A DNA stretch of 64,000 nt from Megaleporinus macrocephalus (Eukaryota > Chordata > Actinopteri > Characiformes > Anostomidae), in the NCBI GenBank assembly GCA_021613375.1, contig CM038711.1, forward strand, positions 22,183,223-22,247,222, read 5' to 3'. Of this stretch, positions 45,051 to 58,500 are shown piece by piece; the first letter of the stretch is position 1; every line of letters begins with the position of its first letter. The position numbers were made by a program, and so were the translations under genes. The notes beneath the pieces were generated by a model. That model was not told where the DNA came from. It saw nothing but the letters and a program-made list of their open reading frames with translations, and did no database searches.

Positions 45051-46380
45051 TTACTGTTAATCCCTGTAAATAAACAACCCATGAAAGGTTCTTGAAAGAG
45101 CCCATAGTGGTTCTCTATGATAAAAACACAATGCTGAAGACAACAAGAGATGACGTTTATGTTTGTTTTAAAACATGGACGACTTTGCTTATAGGAACAG
45201 AGGCGTGGCTGTAGCTGCTCGGTAGCTGTGGCAAGTTATGTAAGCAAAGACACAGAACTACAAACAAATTTTAAATTTGATGCTTTCTGGAGACAATGAG
45301 AAATATAATTTAAACCAGTGCTGTTTTCAAAAAACAAAGATAACAACAGTGTTTGGAGAAGAGTATCCACCCTGATCCTCTCTCCACAGCACACCATGGA
45401 AACTGTCTCTGGTCAAACAAGTTTCATCAGCGTTTCTATGACATTTATACACATATTGTTAGTATACGGTTGATTCAAATATAAGAAGGTAATATGGGAA
45501 ACTATTGTTTATTTCATGTTTTGGAATTATAACTATGAGCCTACACATATTTCCTGAGAGGAACCATCAGGGCCTGTAGAGATATAATAATTGATTTCAT
45601 TACTGTAGCATTACTCCTATTTTGTTGTTAATTTTTAGTTGGAAACAAAAGGGTAACATTCTTGAAAGAGCCAAGTTTAATTGTCCAATCATTCTTTTTT
45701 TCACCATAGTATCTAGATTAGATCTTATTGGTTAGGAAAACAGGAGCTAGAGTGAAGGTCTAAAGGTAGAGTGGGGAACCCCACTCATAAAAGCCTGGAT
45801 TTCTACACAGTTTGCTAGAGCAGAGCAATCAGTAAACTGGCCTTCAGTTCCCCAACCCTGGTCTAATGTATCAGATTCACCAATAGATGTGGGCTTTAGA
45901 ATCAACAATTGCATTTGGATTTTCAGAGTTGATTATTGAGTTGATTGGAATTCTTGAAAAAAATGTCACGGAAAATACAAGCAAGAGTATAACCAGGTTT
46001 CAGTTCCGTTCAGCAGTCTAAGCAGGTTTTGCTTTATTTCTACTGTGGTAGCTCTATACCAGATCGTCTACTGAAGGAGTAACTGTAAAACAATCAGTGG
46101 CATGTCTAGGACTTCCAGAAGTGTAAATCACAATATGATTGGTTGCTTTCATTGTCACGTCCTACTTCCTCCTGTTTTTTTATTTTTATTTAATTGAATT
46201 GCATAGGAGGACCTCCGTGTTTTCAACTGGTCCCATATGTCCTGGGGTCCCATAAAACTCCATAATACATGGGTTGAATCTTGATACAAGATTGATTAGA
46301 TACACTACTGGTGTATTTCAAAAGGTTTAAAATTATTCATTGTAGAAAGGGGGACCACCAGATGTTATTTTTGTGTTACA
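45051..46380. other. no gene recognised
   Basis: A short GGTTCT-type stretch (gaaaggttcttgaaagagcc) lies at 45082. 45760-45870 carries ttccccaaccctggtctaatg, which looks like an edge of the foldback repeat type at 41241. Nothing else. Confidence 0.45.
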
Positions 46381-46381
46381 G

Positions 46382-46440
46382 GATTCTGAGCACAGCAGTG
46401 GCACTGACACAGTAATGACATTAGTGTGTGTGATGAATCA
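46382..46440 (+). repeat. fragment of the repeat at 61233-61765
   Basis: ctgagcacagcagtggcactgacac then attagtgtgtgtgatg parallels cttagcaatgcagtggtgctgacat then gttagtatgcatt at 61445-61495, in the same orientation. Confidence 0.55.
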
Positions 46441-47654
46441 GAATGAATGTATCATGATGACTAACACAAATTTGAATTGTGTAAGTAAACTGCAAATCCT
46501 GCATTACTGTAAACTGAATTTACACTAAGCTTAGGGTTTGAGGAAGTTTTTTGGTGTTTCTAAATTCATAAAAATTGTGCAACGTTTGTCTTGATATTAG
46601 AAGACAGATTGCAACAACACTGCCATTCTAAACGCTGCCGCACACACTAGGTGACGGTCCCCATTCCTCATTCATCCACTCACCATGTCAAACCAGGTGA
46701 GGGCTCAGGATGTGTGACGATGACTCCATGCCTACAGTCACTGGCCATTAAGTCTCAGAGCAGGTGAACAAACACTGGGCTCTGAAGTTGTCCCAGCATT
46801 CTGGGAAGTCGCTGCTGTCGCTGCCAACTCACTGACTGTAATGCTCTCAAACGGAAAAAAGGAACTGTTGCTCATTTACAGTTAACATCTCCTCTGGCAT
46901 TTCTCCATCATCTCATGTATGGTCTGTGTAGTCTATGCATAAAACACATGCACGCAGAAAGATAAACAGAAAGACAAACAAGGTGCTCTGAGGTCATTGC
47001 ATTTATTCAAGACACATAATGTCTTTACATCTGCCTAAAACCTGACATTACAGACTTTACATGTAAAGAAATACTTCAGCATTTTGTATGCTATTCATTG
47101 CTTATGGTTGATTACCTTGAGCAATCATTTCCGTGTGTACTTTCACAAAACATATTGACTTAAAACACACTGCTCAAGCAACTGCCCACCAGCCTCTATT
47201 TACTGCTGTTTAGCGTGTTTAGTATTTGGGCATTAAGTTATTAATGCATTATTTTTGTTTGATCCTTAAAATCATAGTGGGGCCCACCTGCTTATTTACT
47301 TTTATTATGACACTGTGAGTTTAGCCAGCCATAGCCAAGCAAGTTCCATTGATGGCTCTCTTGAAGTGATCTATTTCAGTGATTAATTACTGATGTACTG
47401 GGTTTTAGCCATCTGGGGACTTTATATTTAAAAAGCTATTTTCCAGGATTTGCTTTTTAAGTATCCAAACAGTATTAATACAGTGAGTAGCTTAACATAG
47501 TTTAATATTGTTTTATTTTAACCCTTTCCAAGCTTTTCCTTGTGGCCACAGAGTATTATTTGCAGTTATCATCAAATACCTAGTTTGATTACTCAGTACT
47601 TTATTAAACTAACTATCAAGATTACTGCTGAAAGAATGTAATAAATTAATGCAA
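46441..47654. other. no gene recognised; GC-balanced patch 46625-46860
   Basis: The patch has CpGs and unique-looking sequence and may be conserved non-coding DNA. The remainder is AT-rich. Confidence 0.4.
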
Positions 47655-47906
47655 TGTCTGGGTCATCCAGGGAAAATCTGGAACTGAACTTTGTTCTTCA
47701 AACTAGCACACAAGATATGATCTACTTCTTTCAAAATAACATATTCTGCTACTTTGTATTTGTATATTCTGATACTTTGTACTTTGCGTATTTACATCTG
47801 TTCTAATGATATATTATGTTCTTACTGGTGAAAATACACTTATTGCTAAAATAAAGGGTTTTAAACATTGAGCTTAGGTGCCTAAGATGTTTGCACAGTA
47901 GTGTAC
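47655..47906 (+). repeat. dispersed repeat, family E copy 2
   Basis: Direct-orientation partner of 32715-32933; about 250 bases with matching start (gaact..a.tttgttcttc) and end (ttgcacagtagtgta). Confidence 0.65.
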
Positions 47907-49190
47907 ATTGAGTCTAAAGTATAGTTCAGCAGAATGCATTGGATATAGCACACAATAGACCTAAGGACAAACCATCAAACAGCAACAGTAATATCAAGAA
48001 AGCTATTAAGAGAGAGAGCCTTCATTGCAACAAGAGTCCATGAGCTGTACGAATAAGAATGAGAGAAATTGCTAAAATAATGGAGATGTTTGGAATCGTT
48101 GGTTGTTTATTTCATATAAACCCTCATTGGTGTGAACATGCAGCCACTGTCGCTCTCACTGAAGCATATATTGAATACTCAAATGCACCGCACCGCTTTT
48201 TTCAATTGAAACAATCTTTATTTTGGGTGAGATAAGACAAATAGAATTAATCCTAAAAATATATGGCTGATCGCAAATTATTTTTAGACAGCACTTCTAT
48301 TATACTTTTATTATCAGTGTGCTTTGAGCCAACAGCTTTTCTTTCTACGTGAAGAGAAACACATCAATTTTACTGTCTTTGGATTATGACTGTATGTAGC
48401 AGATTAGAGTGGAAAATGCTGGTGTTCTCCTCTAGACTGACCCAATCCAGAGGACTACACTGTTATTTGGCCATAAGGCCTGAAATAACTTCACAGTTAG
48501 CTCTCGTGCTCCAGTGCTGGCACGTTGCTTCTGTTCTGCTTTGATTCAAACAGACGTGGGTGGCATTTCCTTCCATTACAGCAAGCAATGCTTTCTTACA
48601 AAAGCAAAACCAAACAAAATAAATGTATGCAGTGGGTGTGAGGAGTAAGCAGATGTTGTTTAGGCACTTGTTTGTCTGAACAGGCAGAAGGACAATACAT
48701 GTACATATGTTTCTTCATTTCCAACATGCATGTGCTTTATACGGTCAACATGTCTTGTGATCCGAGGGACAAGACTCCAGAGACTGAGGGCACTAAACAA
48801 ATGACCAGAGACAGGCCCTGCTTTTTCTCTCACACACACTCTCACACTTACACAGTCAAGACAGGAAGCTTCGCCAAGCTCTAGTGGTTAACATGTGGCC
48901 ATACCTAAGGACTTAACGACTGACCTGAGTTAACTGCAGCTCCAGGGAGTAACAGTAGTGTGGAGGAGGCTGCAGTGATGGGCAAAACTGTCAGAAATTA
49001 TTTTATAAAGTTTGTATTAGACAAGTACATTTTGATAGGCTCTCCCTCCTAGAATGCCCAGTGCAGTGGTATTAGTGGGCTACAGCATCATGTTGGATTG
49101 TATTCAGGAACAGCAAGAAACACAGATGACACTTTATTATCAGTGGTCCTTTGTAGATGATTAATAAACTATTAACATAGTATCAGTAAA
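47907..49190. other. no gene recognised
   Basis: Mixed DNA. 48660-48890 is somewhat richer in G+C, with overlapping frames on both strands but no motif. Confidence 0.45.
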
Positions 49191-49191
49191 C

Positions 49192-49335
49192 AAGGCCCTA
49201 ATCCTGACCCTGATCTAATCTTAACCTCAACCCAACACCTAATCCTAACCCTCACTCGCCCTAATCCTAGCCCTAACCTTAACCATGACCCAAACCCTAA
49301 CCCTGGCCCTAATCCCAATCTCTAGCCTCTAATTA
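49192..49335. repeat. degenerate telomere-like (CCCTAA)n tract
   Basis: About 20 imperfect hexamer-like units such as cctaatcctgac, aaccctaaccctgg and cctaaccttaacc run for roughly 140 bases. Exact CCCTAA units are few, so this is an old tract or a repeat component and not a recent telomere joint. Confidence 0.8.
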
Positions 49336-49889
49336 GAATACCTATAATAATGGATTATATCTGTTACTCGTTCAGTGACATCTCAGATCAACATCTTCAG
49401 ATATGAACTTGGACCCTCCAAATATAGAGAAAAACAACTGAATTCAATAAATCATTAATAAATACCATTTATAAAGTTAAATAAAGGTCTATTGCTAATC
49501 TATTGAATATACTCAGATGCTTCATTGTTGCTACATTATTGAGATGTTATGTTACTGAGAGTCTATTTAAAGATCTTAAAAAGAGTCAGTGAAATAACAT
49601 GAAAGTAAGGTGAGGGAAAAACAGCAAAACAGTTTGCATACTAAACTTTAAAGCTACAGCAAAAAACTGTTTAGAAAGTGTTTTTCTAAAACCATAACAG
49701 CTTTATGCAGCTTTCACCACTAGGACATATTCATGGTTCTACTTAATAGCCAAGGAATGTGCATGCAAGACTTTTTATTTAATACAAAAGCAGCAGCAGC
49801 AGTACTGGCAGAAGCTATCCGCGACCAGCTTTATCCACCTATCAGCCTTCCAACTCAAATCTTTCACCACCGCTCAACAATCGCCCACT
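49336..49889. other. no gene recognised; (CAG)4-like patch at about 49789
   Basis: AT-rich. An 84-codon frame starting at 49733 includes an Ala run from the short CAG/GCA patch and lacks motifs. Confidence 0.45.
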
Positions 49890-50180
49890 TGGCTGACCAG
49901 GTATCCTCACCTTGTCTTCCCCCTCACCCACAATGCACCTGGAGCAGGGCCAGGGTTGCTGTTAATTGGGCCTCATTATTAAGTTAAGTGCATTGCGGGC
50001 AGTGTTGCAGGAGCTAATGAGCAGGGGGGAGGCAGGCTCTGTGGGCCCAGCCATTAGAAAAATTACTGGGAGGAAAATGAGTACAGCACTGGCTGAGAGA
50101 GAAAAGGAGAAACAGAGGGGGAGACAGAGGGGCTTTCTGGTGAGAATGAACTCTGACCGAGCACACAACACCAACATCTC
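49890..50180. other. candidate conserved non-coding block
   Basis: Contains gctgttaattgggcctcattattaagttaagtg-type AT cores embedded in GC-rich DNA. The same ttaattgggcct core recurs at 60306-60317. Non-repetitive otherwise. Confidence 0.3.
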
Positions 50181-50894
50181 ACCATTACTGCACTATTACA
50201 CTGCTTAAAATATAAGTGTTGCCAAAACATGCATAGAGGTTTTGCATGATTCTAAAGATTAGAAAACTAGCCAGACAGCACCATATCATGTAACCTGCCA
50301 CACACAGATGATTTTAATTACCAAAAGAAATGAGCAAGGTAAACGATTAAAGCTGACTAATTTTTGACAATTTTTTAACATTTTTAGTTAACATACATCC
50401 TACCATTGCATAGCCTATTTCACAGTGTAGCTCACAGAGCATCACTACTGCAGGACCAGTTGCACATGCACTCGCCTGTTTACTGAATAAATTAGCTTAT
50501 TACAGCAAGATACCCTAATTATAAAATTCAGCAACTGACTGGCAAATAGCCTAATGGCAGATTTTCACTATTAGCATAATTTAAGTTGGGGTGGCCAGAA
50601 GGGTGGCCATGCCTTGTTCTAAGATGTGAACTGGTCACCACTGACCACCTTTTGTGTATCTTTTAAAACTCTGGCAATGTTTTTGCATTAAATGTACATA
50701 AAACATATAAGAACTGCTGCCTTTTTCACCAAAGCATTCAGCCTCTTAAAGAGAGTTAAGCATTCGGGAATTAGCCTTTTGAGTTCTCTATTTTGCTTGG
50801 TACCTTTCTTTCATTAAATAACAATACTGTGTTTAGTCTTTGAGGTTACTATTATTTAAATTAGATGCATTAGATGTGAAGTACAGCTTTTAAA
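50181..50894. other. AT-rich DNA, nothing recognised
   Basis: No repeat or coding frame could be supported. Confidence 0.5.
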
Positions 50895-51165
50895 GAGAAA
50901 AAGAGAACAAAGTAGGAGGAAAGAGAAAGTAACAGAGAGAGAGAATAACAGAGGAAGAGAAAGAGAATGAAAGAGTAAAAGAAAGAAAATAAGGGTGTGA
51001 GAGAGTAACATACACAGAGAAGAAAAGAAAGAGTAAGAGAGCAAAACAGAGAGAACATGAGAGATAAAGATAATAGACACAAAGTGAATTAGAAACAAAG
51101 ATAAAGTAAGAAAAAGAGAGAGAGTACGAGAGAGCAGAGTAACAGAGAGAGAGAGTGACACAAAG
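50895..51165. repeat. GA-rich purine tract
   Basis: About 270 bases of imperfect GA/AAAG repeats. The 70-101-codon minus frames rich in Ser, Leu and Phe are artefacts. Confidence 0.9.
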
Positions 51166-51169
51166 AGGC

Positions 51170-51720
51170 CTGTAGTCCGTGTGTTTGTGTGAGATATTAT
51201 CAGGGCTATGTGGGTGGTGAGAGGTTCAGCGGAGGGGGATGAGGGTCTCTGGCAGTGTTAATGTCCTCTGTGCGCGGACCCGCGGGGTCATCATCCACAA
51301 GTGCAGATGCCAGACATGGACATGCTTTCATTCAGGTTCCATTAAAAATCAAAGGCTCTGAGAGAGAGCACGCAGACATCGCTCTCTGAACCATAGCTGG
51401 CACTCCACCTCCAGCAAAACACAGCCAGCGAAGCCGGTCTACGGCTCACAGGCAGGGGCCGCGAGGGGTCCTACATGGAGAGGACGGGGACCGTATCAGA
51501 ACAATATGTTTAGAAGTTGCCTTCCAGGCTGGGGAGATTACAGAGAGAGACGCCTTCCATCCACAGCAGAGCGTGGGAGACTGAGAGATGAGGACTTAAC
51601 AGCGCCAGTGTTTAGATGACTTTGAGAGGGTTTTCTTCCCCTTCACACAGCCTCGGCTAAATTATCCAAACACGACCACACTGGCATTCATTTACGCGTT
51701 ATCCCCCTAAAAGCAGTTTA
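51170..51720. other. GC-rich CpG block, candidate conserved non-coding element
   Basis: CpG-dense for this window (51265-51290, 51430-51500), non-repetitive, without a credible coding frame. Confidence 0.3.
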
Positions 51721-52100
51721 TCTTGGCCACACAGTGACAGTGTTGTTCCTGGGAGATGCCCAGCAGATAGCTGGCCTGGCCTTGGAAATCCCACCCTGCG
51801 GTGTTCTCTTCTCTGATATTAAAAAGACTGGAAGATCAGTCGCTGTCCAGGCTTGGAAGAGGCCCTGGAAGGCACACGGTCCAGCAGAAGCAGCAGATCT
51901 CCCTAGTGGCAAAACTCACAATAGGTCCTGTTTCTCGGATGCAGAACTTTATGCTTGCATACGTACCTCTCTTGATTGGAAGTACATGGTGCCAGCCTGC
52001 CAGCCTGTGGACCATAGCTCATGCTTCCAGTCTACTGGGTCTTGAGAGTAGATGTAGGAGACCCTCTTTCTGTACCTCTATTGTCTTGCAGTCACAGCTG
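51721..52100. other. unique block with overlapping 103-codon frames
   Basis: Plus frames 51734-52045 and 51801-52115 overlap each other in different frames. Neither has a family motif, a signal peptide or splice signals, and both appear in GC-balanced DNA where stops are rarer. Treated as non-coding, possibly conserved. Confidence 0.3.
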
Positions 52101-53235
52101 TACATATTCAAATAGGAACAAGCAGCACAGCAGAACAGTGAGCTACATGGACAGTAGCTGCATAAAGTACAAGCTGTGTAAAACTGCACTGAAATAGAGC
52201 CACATAGGATTTTGAGAACCAGACTGTTTAGTGTGGTTCAGTGACTCAGCCTATATCTCACTCTAAAAAAGCTTGATGAGGAGTTAACTTGATAAAATAC
52301 CATTCATATACAATCAGAATAAATTCTCAATTAAAGGCGAGCTTCTGTGAACTGTGGTGATTTTAGCAAACAGTTTAGCCTGTGTGCTACTGCATCTGAG
52401 CGTCAAATTCACAGTAATACAACAGAAAAACTCTGCTAAAGTGGAAATGTATCACCTCAAACAGCAGCATCTGCCAGGAGAACACGTACATGTTTTGAGG
52501 TGTGGTACTGATCAGTAACACCTAAGATATAGATATTCTTTATTATCTGGAAAAAATTATACAGAAAATTTACAGAATTATGGAAGGTAAAGGTCATCAT
52601 GAGCCCTATCTGTGGTAGACACTCTAAACTAAACTAAACTAAACCCACACGCTATTACAATGAACACATACACGCACATTTAACCAACTAATGAGGTGGA
52701 GGACGCAGATCAGAGCAGTTTTGATGCAGATTTTGTGCAGATTCAATCATTGTCAGTACACATGTTACTGACTGCACTAATAAAGCATCCTGAACTGGAA
52801 AAGAATCCAGAGCAGGCCAGATCCTCACCACTACACTGACCTTTTGGGAAACACAACAGCATAATACAAAACAACGGGGTGAAAGGGAAAAAAGAAAGGG
52901 TAAAGGAAATGCATTCAAGGAAATGACTCTGACTGTCATGTCAGAATCTCTAAAAACAATCATCAACAGGGGGATAGAAGTTTATTAGCATAGGACAAAG
53001 TGGATATGTCAGTAAAAGGGATCCTGATTTTTTGGGAAATGGCACAGAGAGGTTTAATGAAGGCCATAATAATAATAACCAGCGTGCGTCGCCAGTCGGG
53101 CTTGTTTTCTGAGCATTCGGATAGTGAAGGTCTATATATTGATAAAGGCTTTTGTGTATGAAGGGGCGCCAGTGCTTGCATAGTCTACAGAACGGCACGA
53201 TCGTTGCATCATCCATCCTTTCACACAACAGGGCC
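52101..53235. other. no gene recognised
   Basis: Mostly AT-rich. A short (TAAAC)4-like tandem lies at about 52626-52645. Minus-strand frames of 70-90 codons overlap and lack motifs. Confidence 0.45.
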
Positions 53236-53650
53236 TACTGTGTGACCAGCCGAGCAGCGATGTGTGCGTATTTGGCGTCAGAGGGGGCGCAGGGCAGGCC
53301 GGGCGGCCACATTAAAGAAGCCCCACAGAACGCTGGGGGTTTGAGTAAACATTTCACTGGCTGAGCTTCATCACATGTCTGGCCAGTGCCCAGACGCCAC
53401 GCTGCTGACATTAGGCATCGTTGGGGACATAATAACAGCAGTCTACTGTGGCTCGGCCACTCTCACTGGCCAGCCCCGGTGACCCGGCCTTCAGCCGCCT
53501 TCCGCTTTGGAACGCTAATCCTGCTAACCTCGTCAAAGCCGCCATGCCTCATTCACAACAAGCGGATGACTCTCGGAACGCCAGCGCATGCTATAAATAA
53601 CAGCTTCATTGAGGCCCAGAGAGGTGAATGGGGGTGGTGGTGTGCGGGGA
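53236..53650. other. GC-rich CpG block, candidate conserved non-coding element
   Basis: CpG-dense unique-looking sequence (53265-53315, 53460-53585). The 127-codon plus frame 53386-53769 has no recognisable domain. Candidate exon or enhancer. Confidence 0.3.
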
Positions 53651-53859
53651 TTGTAAACAGCAGGCACATTTGTAAGCATTTAAGGCTGAAAAAACGGTTA
53701 AAAAACAACCATGGAACTCAGGGTAGACGAGGGGAAAACCTCATAAGGAATGAATATGACAGTTTGTGACATCTGCATGTTTCATAACCACCTTTAGATC
53801 CAAAGTCAGTGACTATTAGGACACACAAACTGTTTGCTTAAAAGCCGCGCTCTGGCCTA

Positions 53860-54180
53860 TAAAGTGAACAAACAGTTGTTTCGAAGAAGGACGCGAACAA
53901 TGGCTGCAGGGGGAACATGCCTGATGTTGGGCAGAGGCCCAGGCTGTCAGTGTGTGGAGAACAGGCTTGATTCATTGATCATTAATTCAGTTTACTAACA
54001 CTGATTTACAGGCAGGCAGCGCCCTCGGTGCGCTCTGGCATAGATTAAAAGGTCTGGCATGGAAACCATTCCTTCTCCCCACCCCCAGAGCAGGAAAAAA
54101 CATCCAAAATAAATCAAAGGAATTATTCAGCGGTCGTCGTGTCATCCCAAGACCGCCAAACAAAGCCATGTGACGTCTTA
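53860..54180. other. candidate conserved non-coding block
   Basis: GC-balanced with ttgattcattgatcattaattcag at its centre and CpGs at 54020-54030 and 54131-54142. No coding evidence. Confidence 0.25.
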
Positions 54181-54685
54181 ATCAGTCCTTTTGTCCTCTT
54201 CTGCACATCATAAAAACTATTTTAACTCTTTGTAGTAGTCCTACTGCTCTACCATCCCTGCAAAGGGGACACTGTGGTCATTTGTCTACGTTTTTCACGT
54301 TGTTTTGACTGTATAGGTGATTTCATTTGATTTATGGTGTGGAGCGTTCTTAATGGGACAGTGGATTCAGGTGAACTAGATGTATAAGTAAGGTTATGAC
54401 ATAATAAAAAAAGAAACATTTGATCAATCGAAACATTGAAAAGTGAACCTTCCAAGATTTTCTGTTTTCTAGTTGGTTGAAATTAATCTGTACAAAGCAC
54501 TCTGGGATCTGTTTACTTCACCACCTATTAAGTTTAAAGTAATTTCCATACAAAGGTCTAAACTGGGGCCCCCTTAAGTAGCTGACCCCTTGTCTTCAAT
54601 AGTCCTGCCTTTTTAATAAAACCTTCTGACACTGGTGCCTTTATGGTTCAACCCTATAGACCTCTGAGGGAATTACAAGTTATCA
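54181..54685. other. no gene recognised
   Basis: AT-rich; nothing identified. Confidence 0.5.
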
Positions 54686-54687
54686 AA

Positions 54688-54770
54688 CACTCTTCCCTTA
54701 TCTATGCCTCTGTTCTTTCTTTTTCATCCTTCAAAGTCCAGCTCAAAACTTTCCTATTTTCTTAACTCTT
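54688..54770 (+). pseudogene. possible LINE ORF2 C-terminal fragment
   Basis: In one plus frame the sequence reads SFSSFKVQLKTFLFS followed by a stop. This resembles the FKSxLKTHLF end of fish L2-type ORF2. Only about 25 codons, with no other LINE motif next to it; the TA repeat follows about 50 bases later. Weak. Confidence 0.35.
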
Positions 54771-54817
54771 CCTCTTATATTGTTTCCTTTGTCTGTGATT
54801 ATGTATGCACGATATAT

Positions 54818-54820
<3 letters not shown>

Positions 54821-54887
<67 letters not shown>
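54821..54887. repeat. (TA)33 microsatellite
   Basis: Uninterrupted TA tract of 67 bases. Ile/Tyr-repeat frames on both strands are artefacts. Such tracts can extrude cruciforms. Confidence 0.97.
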
Positions 54888-54890
<3 letters not shown>

Positions 54891-55560
54891 ATTAACAGGT
54901 TTTCCTGTACAGTTACCCTGTAGCAATAGCTAGAGTTGTTTTTTTTCTTCAACGAACAAAAGTGTCTACAGTTTCTCTGCTATTGTGTACATACTTGAAC
55001 CAGCCGACCTCATAATCAACCTCTTTTTCCTCTCCTGATTTTAGAACATGTTGTCCACAAATAACCCCATAGATTCTGCTCCTGAGACTGTGCAGAAAGC
55101 CTGATTGTGAACTCAGGCCTAAACCTTGCTCCTGACATCCTTTATACACCCCCTCCCCTGTTATTTACACTAACACACTGCAAGACACAAAAACAAAGGA
55201 ACACTTGGGCCGTTCCGCACTTACATACTGTACTTTCTCACAACGGAGCCGGTCACAGCAGGGAACATGAGAATTTTGATTGCCTTTTTGTCCCAAACGG
55301 CTCAACTTTGATGTCTTTGTTCTGTTAGGAGAAGATGAAAATATTCTTGAACTTTCTGGAAGGATAAAATGGGTATTAGAAAAAAAAAACAGTCAAAGTA
55401 AAAGTCACGACATTAAGAGGCACAGACAGGCTCTTTCAGCACCCGGCAGAAAAATACAAGGAGGTGCTTCAGGCCTGAAGGCCGTGATACCCGATCATCA
55501 AGCCGCCGCCAATTAGAGCATTAGGAGAAGTCATTTATTTTGCCTATGTTAAAAAAGGTG
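54888..55560. other. no gene recognised; candidate conserved block 55400-55545
   Basis: The block contains cagcacccggcagaaaa, aggcctgaaggccgtgatacccgatcatc and gccgccgccaattagag, unusually CpG-rich and unique. The rest is unremarkable. Confidence 0.35.
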
Positions 55561-58500
55561 CTAAACTCTATGAACCATTCCCTCATACCCTGCTGAAATT
55601 TCATCCTGAGTGAGTGCGGCCCCACCGAGTGAGAGACAGGGATATTGAGGGGCCAGAAAGAGAGAGGGTGGGGGGGGATACTGGCCCCAGGGATTTGGCC
55701 CAGTGGTAGAGACCCTGCCAGGGTTAAGCTAATCTGAGGAACACCAGGCACTTTTTCCTCCCCCTTCTCTCAATTTTTCCTTTTCTCTGTTTGCATTACC
55801 TTCCCCCACGCACGTCTCTCCATCCATGTTGCGAATAAGGTTGGGGTACGAGGCTGCACTCTGGATCAATCTGTAAAGGCTTTGGGATAAGCACATAAGG
55901 TATCAGTTGTGGATAGTCTGAACGGGTGCAATAAACTCCCCACTAATGACCTTAAAGGCCCAGTCACAAAAAGCCTGCAAGAGCACTCTGCTTGCTCCAG
56001 CACTAGCCTCAACCTCAGACGCCCTGCCTACACATCTGATATCTATTGTAATCTAAGCTGGCAGGAACTATCAGGATTTTGTCAGTTCCATTCTGATTTG
56101 CTAGCCGTATATCCATGTGAACGCACTTCCTTCCAGGCGGCTGTATCTGCCTCATGGGAAACACTTTTGCAAGCAGTTGCCTGAGTCTTTGGAAGCAAGA
56201 TAGTCACTTAATATAAAAAAAAGCTTTGTGAAGTTAATGGCATTACAACTGTAGAACTTATTCACAGTTATTTGAAGCATGTGATTGCTTTTAAGTTATA
56301 TATCCTTGGGAGTTTGCTTTCCACAGGTTGGTTTTGGTTGCAGCATCGACTGGAAAAACCACCTGGCCCTACACAGTGCACTAACATGGTGGTTTATGAT
56401 ATGTGGCTATCTTGCATCTTTCCTATCAAGGGTGGTCATAGGCCACATTACAAAACCAACCAGGCTCTCTGACAAAAGGCAAACGTATGCAAACTACCCC
56501 AGGACAAGTCCTTCTTTTAGTTAGCACCCACTAACTGGAAAACAGTATTTCATCACTTTTGTAACAAAACCTTGTACCTTTGTTATTAACGCTAATGTTA
56601 CTTTAATATGTGGTAAGACAACAAGATGAAGTCACTTTAAACCATTTCTGTCACCAGAAAATGCTCATACAACATAAAAGGTACCGCTGATGTTTTAAAT
56701 GCTGTAATGAAAATTCATATTTAAAGAACAATACTACATTTTATATTCACATATTAGATTTTTTGACATGAGAGGCCATTATGTAGTAATGAGTGTTGCC
56801 CTGTTGTGATCTCTCTTACTTAAACGGGTCAGTAGTTCCTAAACAGGGCTTTAACACCCAAGAAGACTGGATGTGGTAATTCATTCCTACTCCAGATCAG
56901 CAGAAGCTGTTCCATTTTCCATCATCCGTCATCTAGTGATCTTGAAGTGCAACAGCAATACCTGAACACACAATCTGGGTGATGTGTGAGCCTCCATACA
57001 GGGATGGTGATGAAAGAAAAACTCATCCAGCCAGCGGGTGTGTGGCTTCGTCCAAAGCCAGTCAGCGTGGAGAGTATACCCAGCCTGGGTGACGGCTCTC
57101 GTGGAGAGCAAACATCCAACATTCAGGACATACATGAGATGTTCCAGAGCGCTGCAATCCCATCAATCATTCAAACAAAGCACACGGTGGAATTATGCAA
57201 GGTTCATTACATGTGCAGTAACACGCCACATGACACACAGAGGCTCAGAGAGGTGTTTTAAAATCGGTGAACACATGACTGTGAAACATTTCAGAATTTT
57301 TGCTTTTGAATTACAGACGCAGCAGCTCAAAATGTTCTCAAGATATTCTTCTTTTCAATCACTGAAAACATGTCGGGGCTGTTAACGCCTAACATCAGAA
57401 ATTTCAGTGAGCAGCTCGCTTTAGGATTTCACTTAACAACATGACAAGATGGTCGTAAACACTCCCCAAGACGTGTCGTAATTAGATTATGATCCGATCG
57501 GTCAAACCACATTCGGATCCAGCTCACATACAAAACAGGTGTAAAAGGAAATGATGTATGTGTTGATGTGCTTCTGACAAAGGAAAGTAAATTCAGATCT
57601 TATCCGGTCACACCAGTGACACATTTTAGTGAAAGGAGTAAATGAAATATCGAAAGCATTTGCAAAGTATATTGCGATACATACTAAAGTAAGGTATAAG
57701 CAGCCTCTCAGAGTTCCTGGGCATTTTGAAAAGACTTTAGACCTATAGGCCACAATGGCACTGAAATTAAGTCATTCATTAGAGTCTGTTTGTATGTACC
57801 ATGTCATTTTCACACTATTTAGCTGGTCTTTACCCTATGCCTTCCAGTATCCCGGTTAAATAAACACTCCCACATTACCTGGCAGGAAACTGCTTTGCTC
57901 AAGAAACTTAATGCTGAGGCCCGTTTGACAAACAGCACCATCTGCTGGCCATAAAGTTTCTGCTGAAGAAAAGTTTACCAGAGATGGAGTAATGTTGCAG
58001 CAACTGTCCTTAATGTTTGGGTTTACATGTTGTCTTGTGAAGTCTCTCCTGTCTTTGTAAAAAGTTACTTAGGCAATGGCATCTGTTTGTTGTTTGAGGA
58101 GATACAGAGAGAATATATCAGAGGGCATTTATCGTGGCTACCCCAGTATTAAGGTCTTTAAAATTGTACTTTGACTGAATACTCAACTTAAAGCACACTC
58201 AATACTCAAATCCATAAACGTCTAGATATCTACAGTCAGTTAATGATTATCCAATATCTGATTGATCCGTTCACATTTTGTGTAACTGATTGGCTACAAT
58301 AACTCGGTAAGGAAAGTGAAGTAAACGAGGTAAAGGACACGTTCAGTACAGCAGGCCATTTACAAGAGAACTGGACCCTTTAATGCAAAGCAAAACCTTT
58401 GGAATAAGTGGATAAAGGCGTGTTAGGATCAAACATCCTCCTTAATGACTGAATATACGCTGTTGCCAGCTAGCCTGCGTCCCAGTGGTGGTGGGAATGT

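Noticed and set aside
53386..53769. 127-codon plus frame in a CpG-rich block
   Set aside because: No family motif, no splice support and high G+C; kept only as a candidate conserved block.
54704..54952. Ile/Tyr-repeat frames on both strands
   Set aside because: Direct translation of the TA microsatellite.
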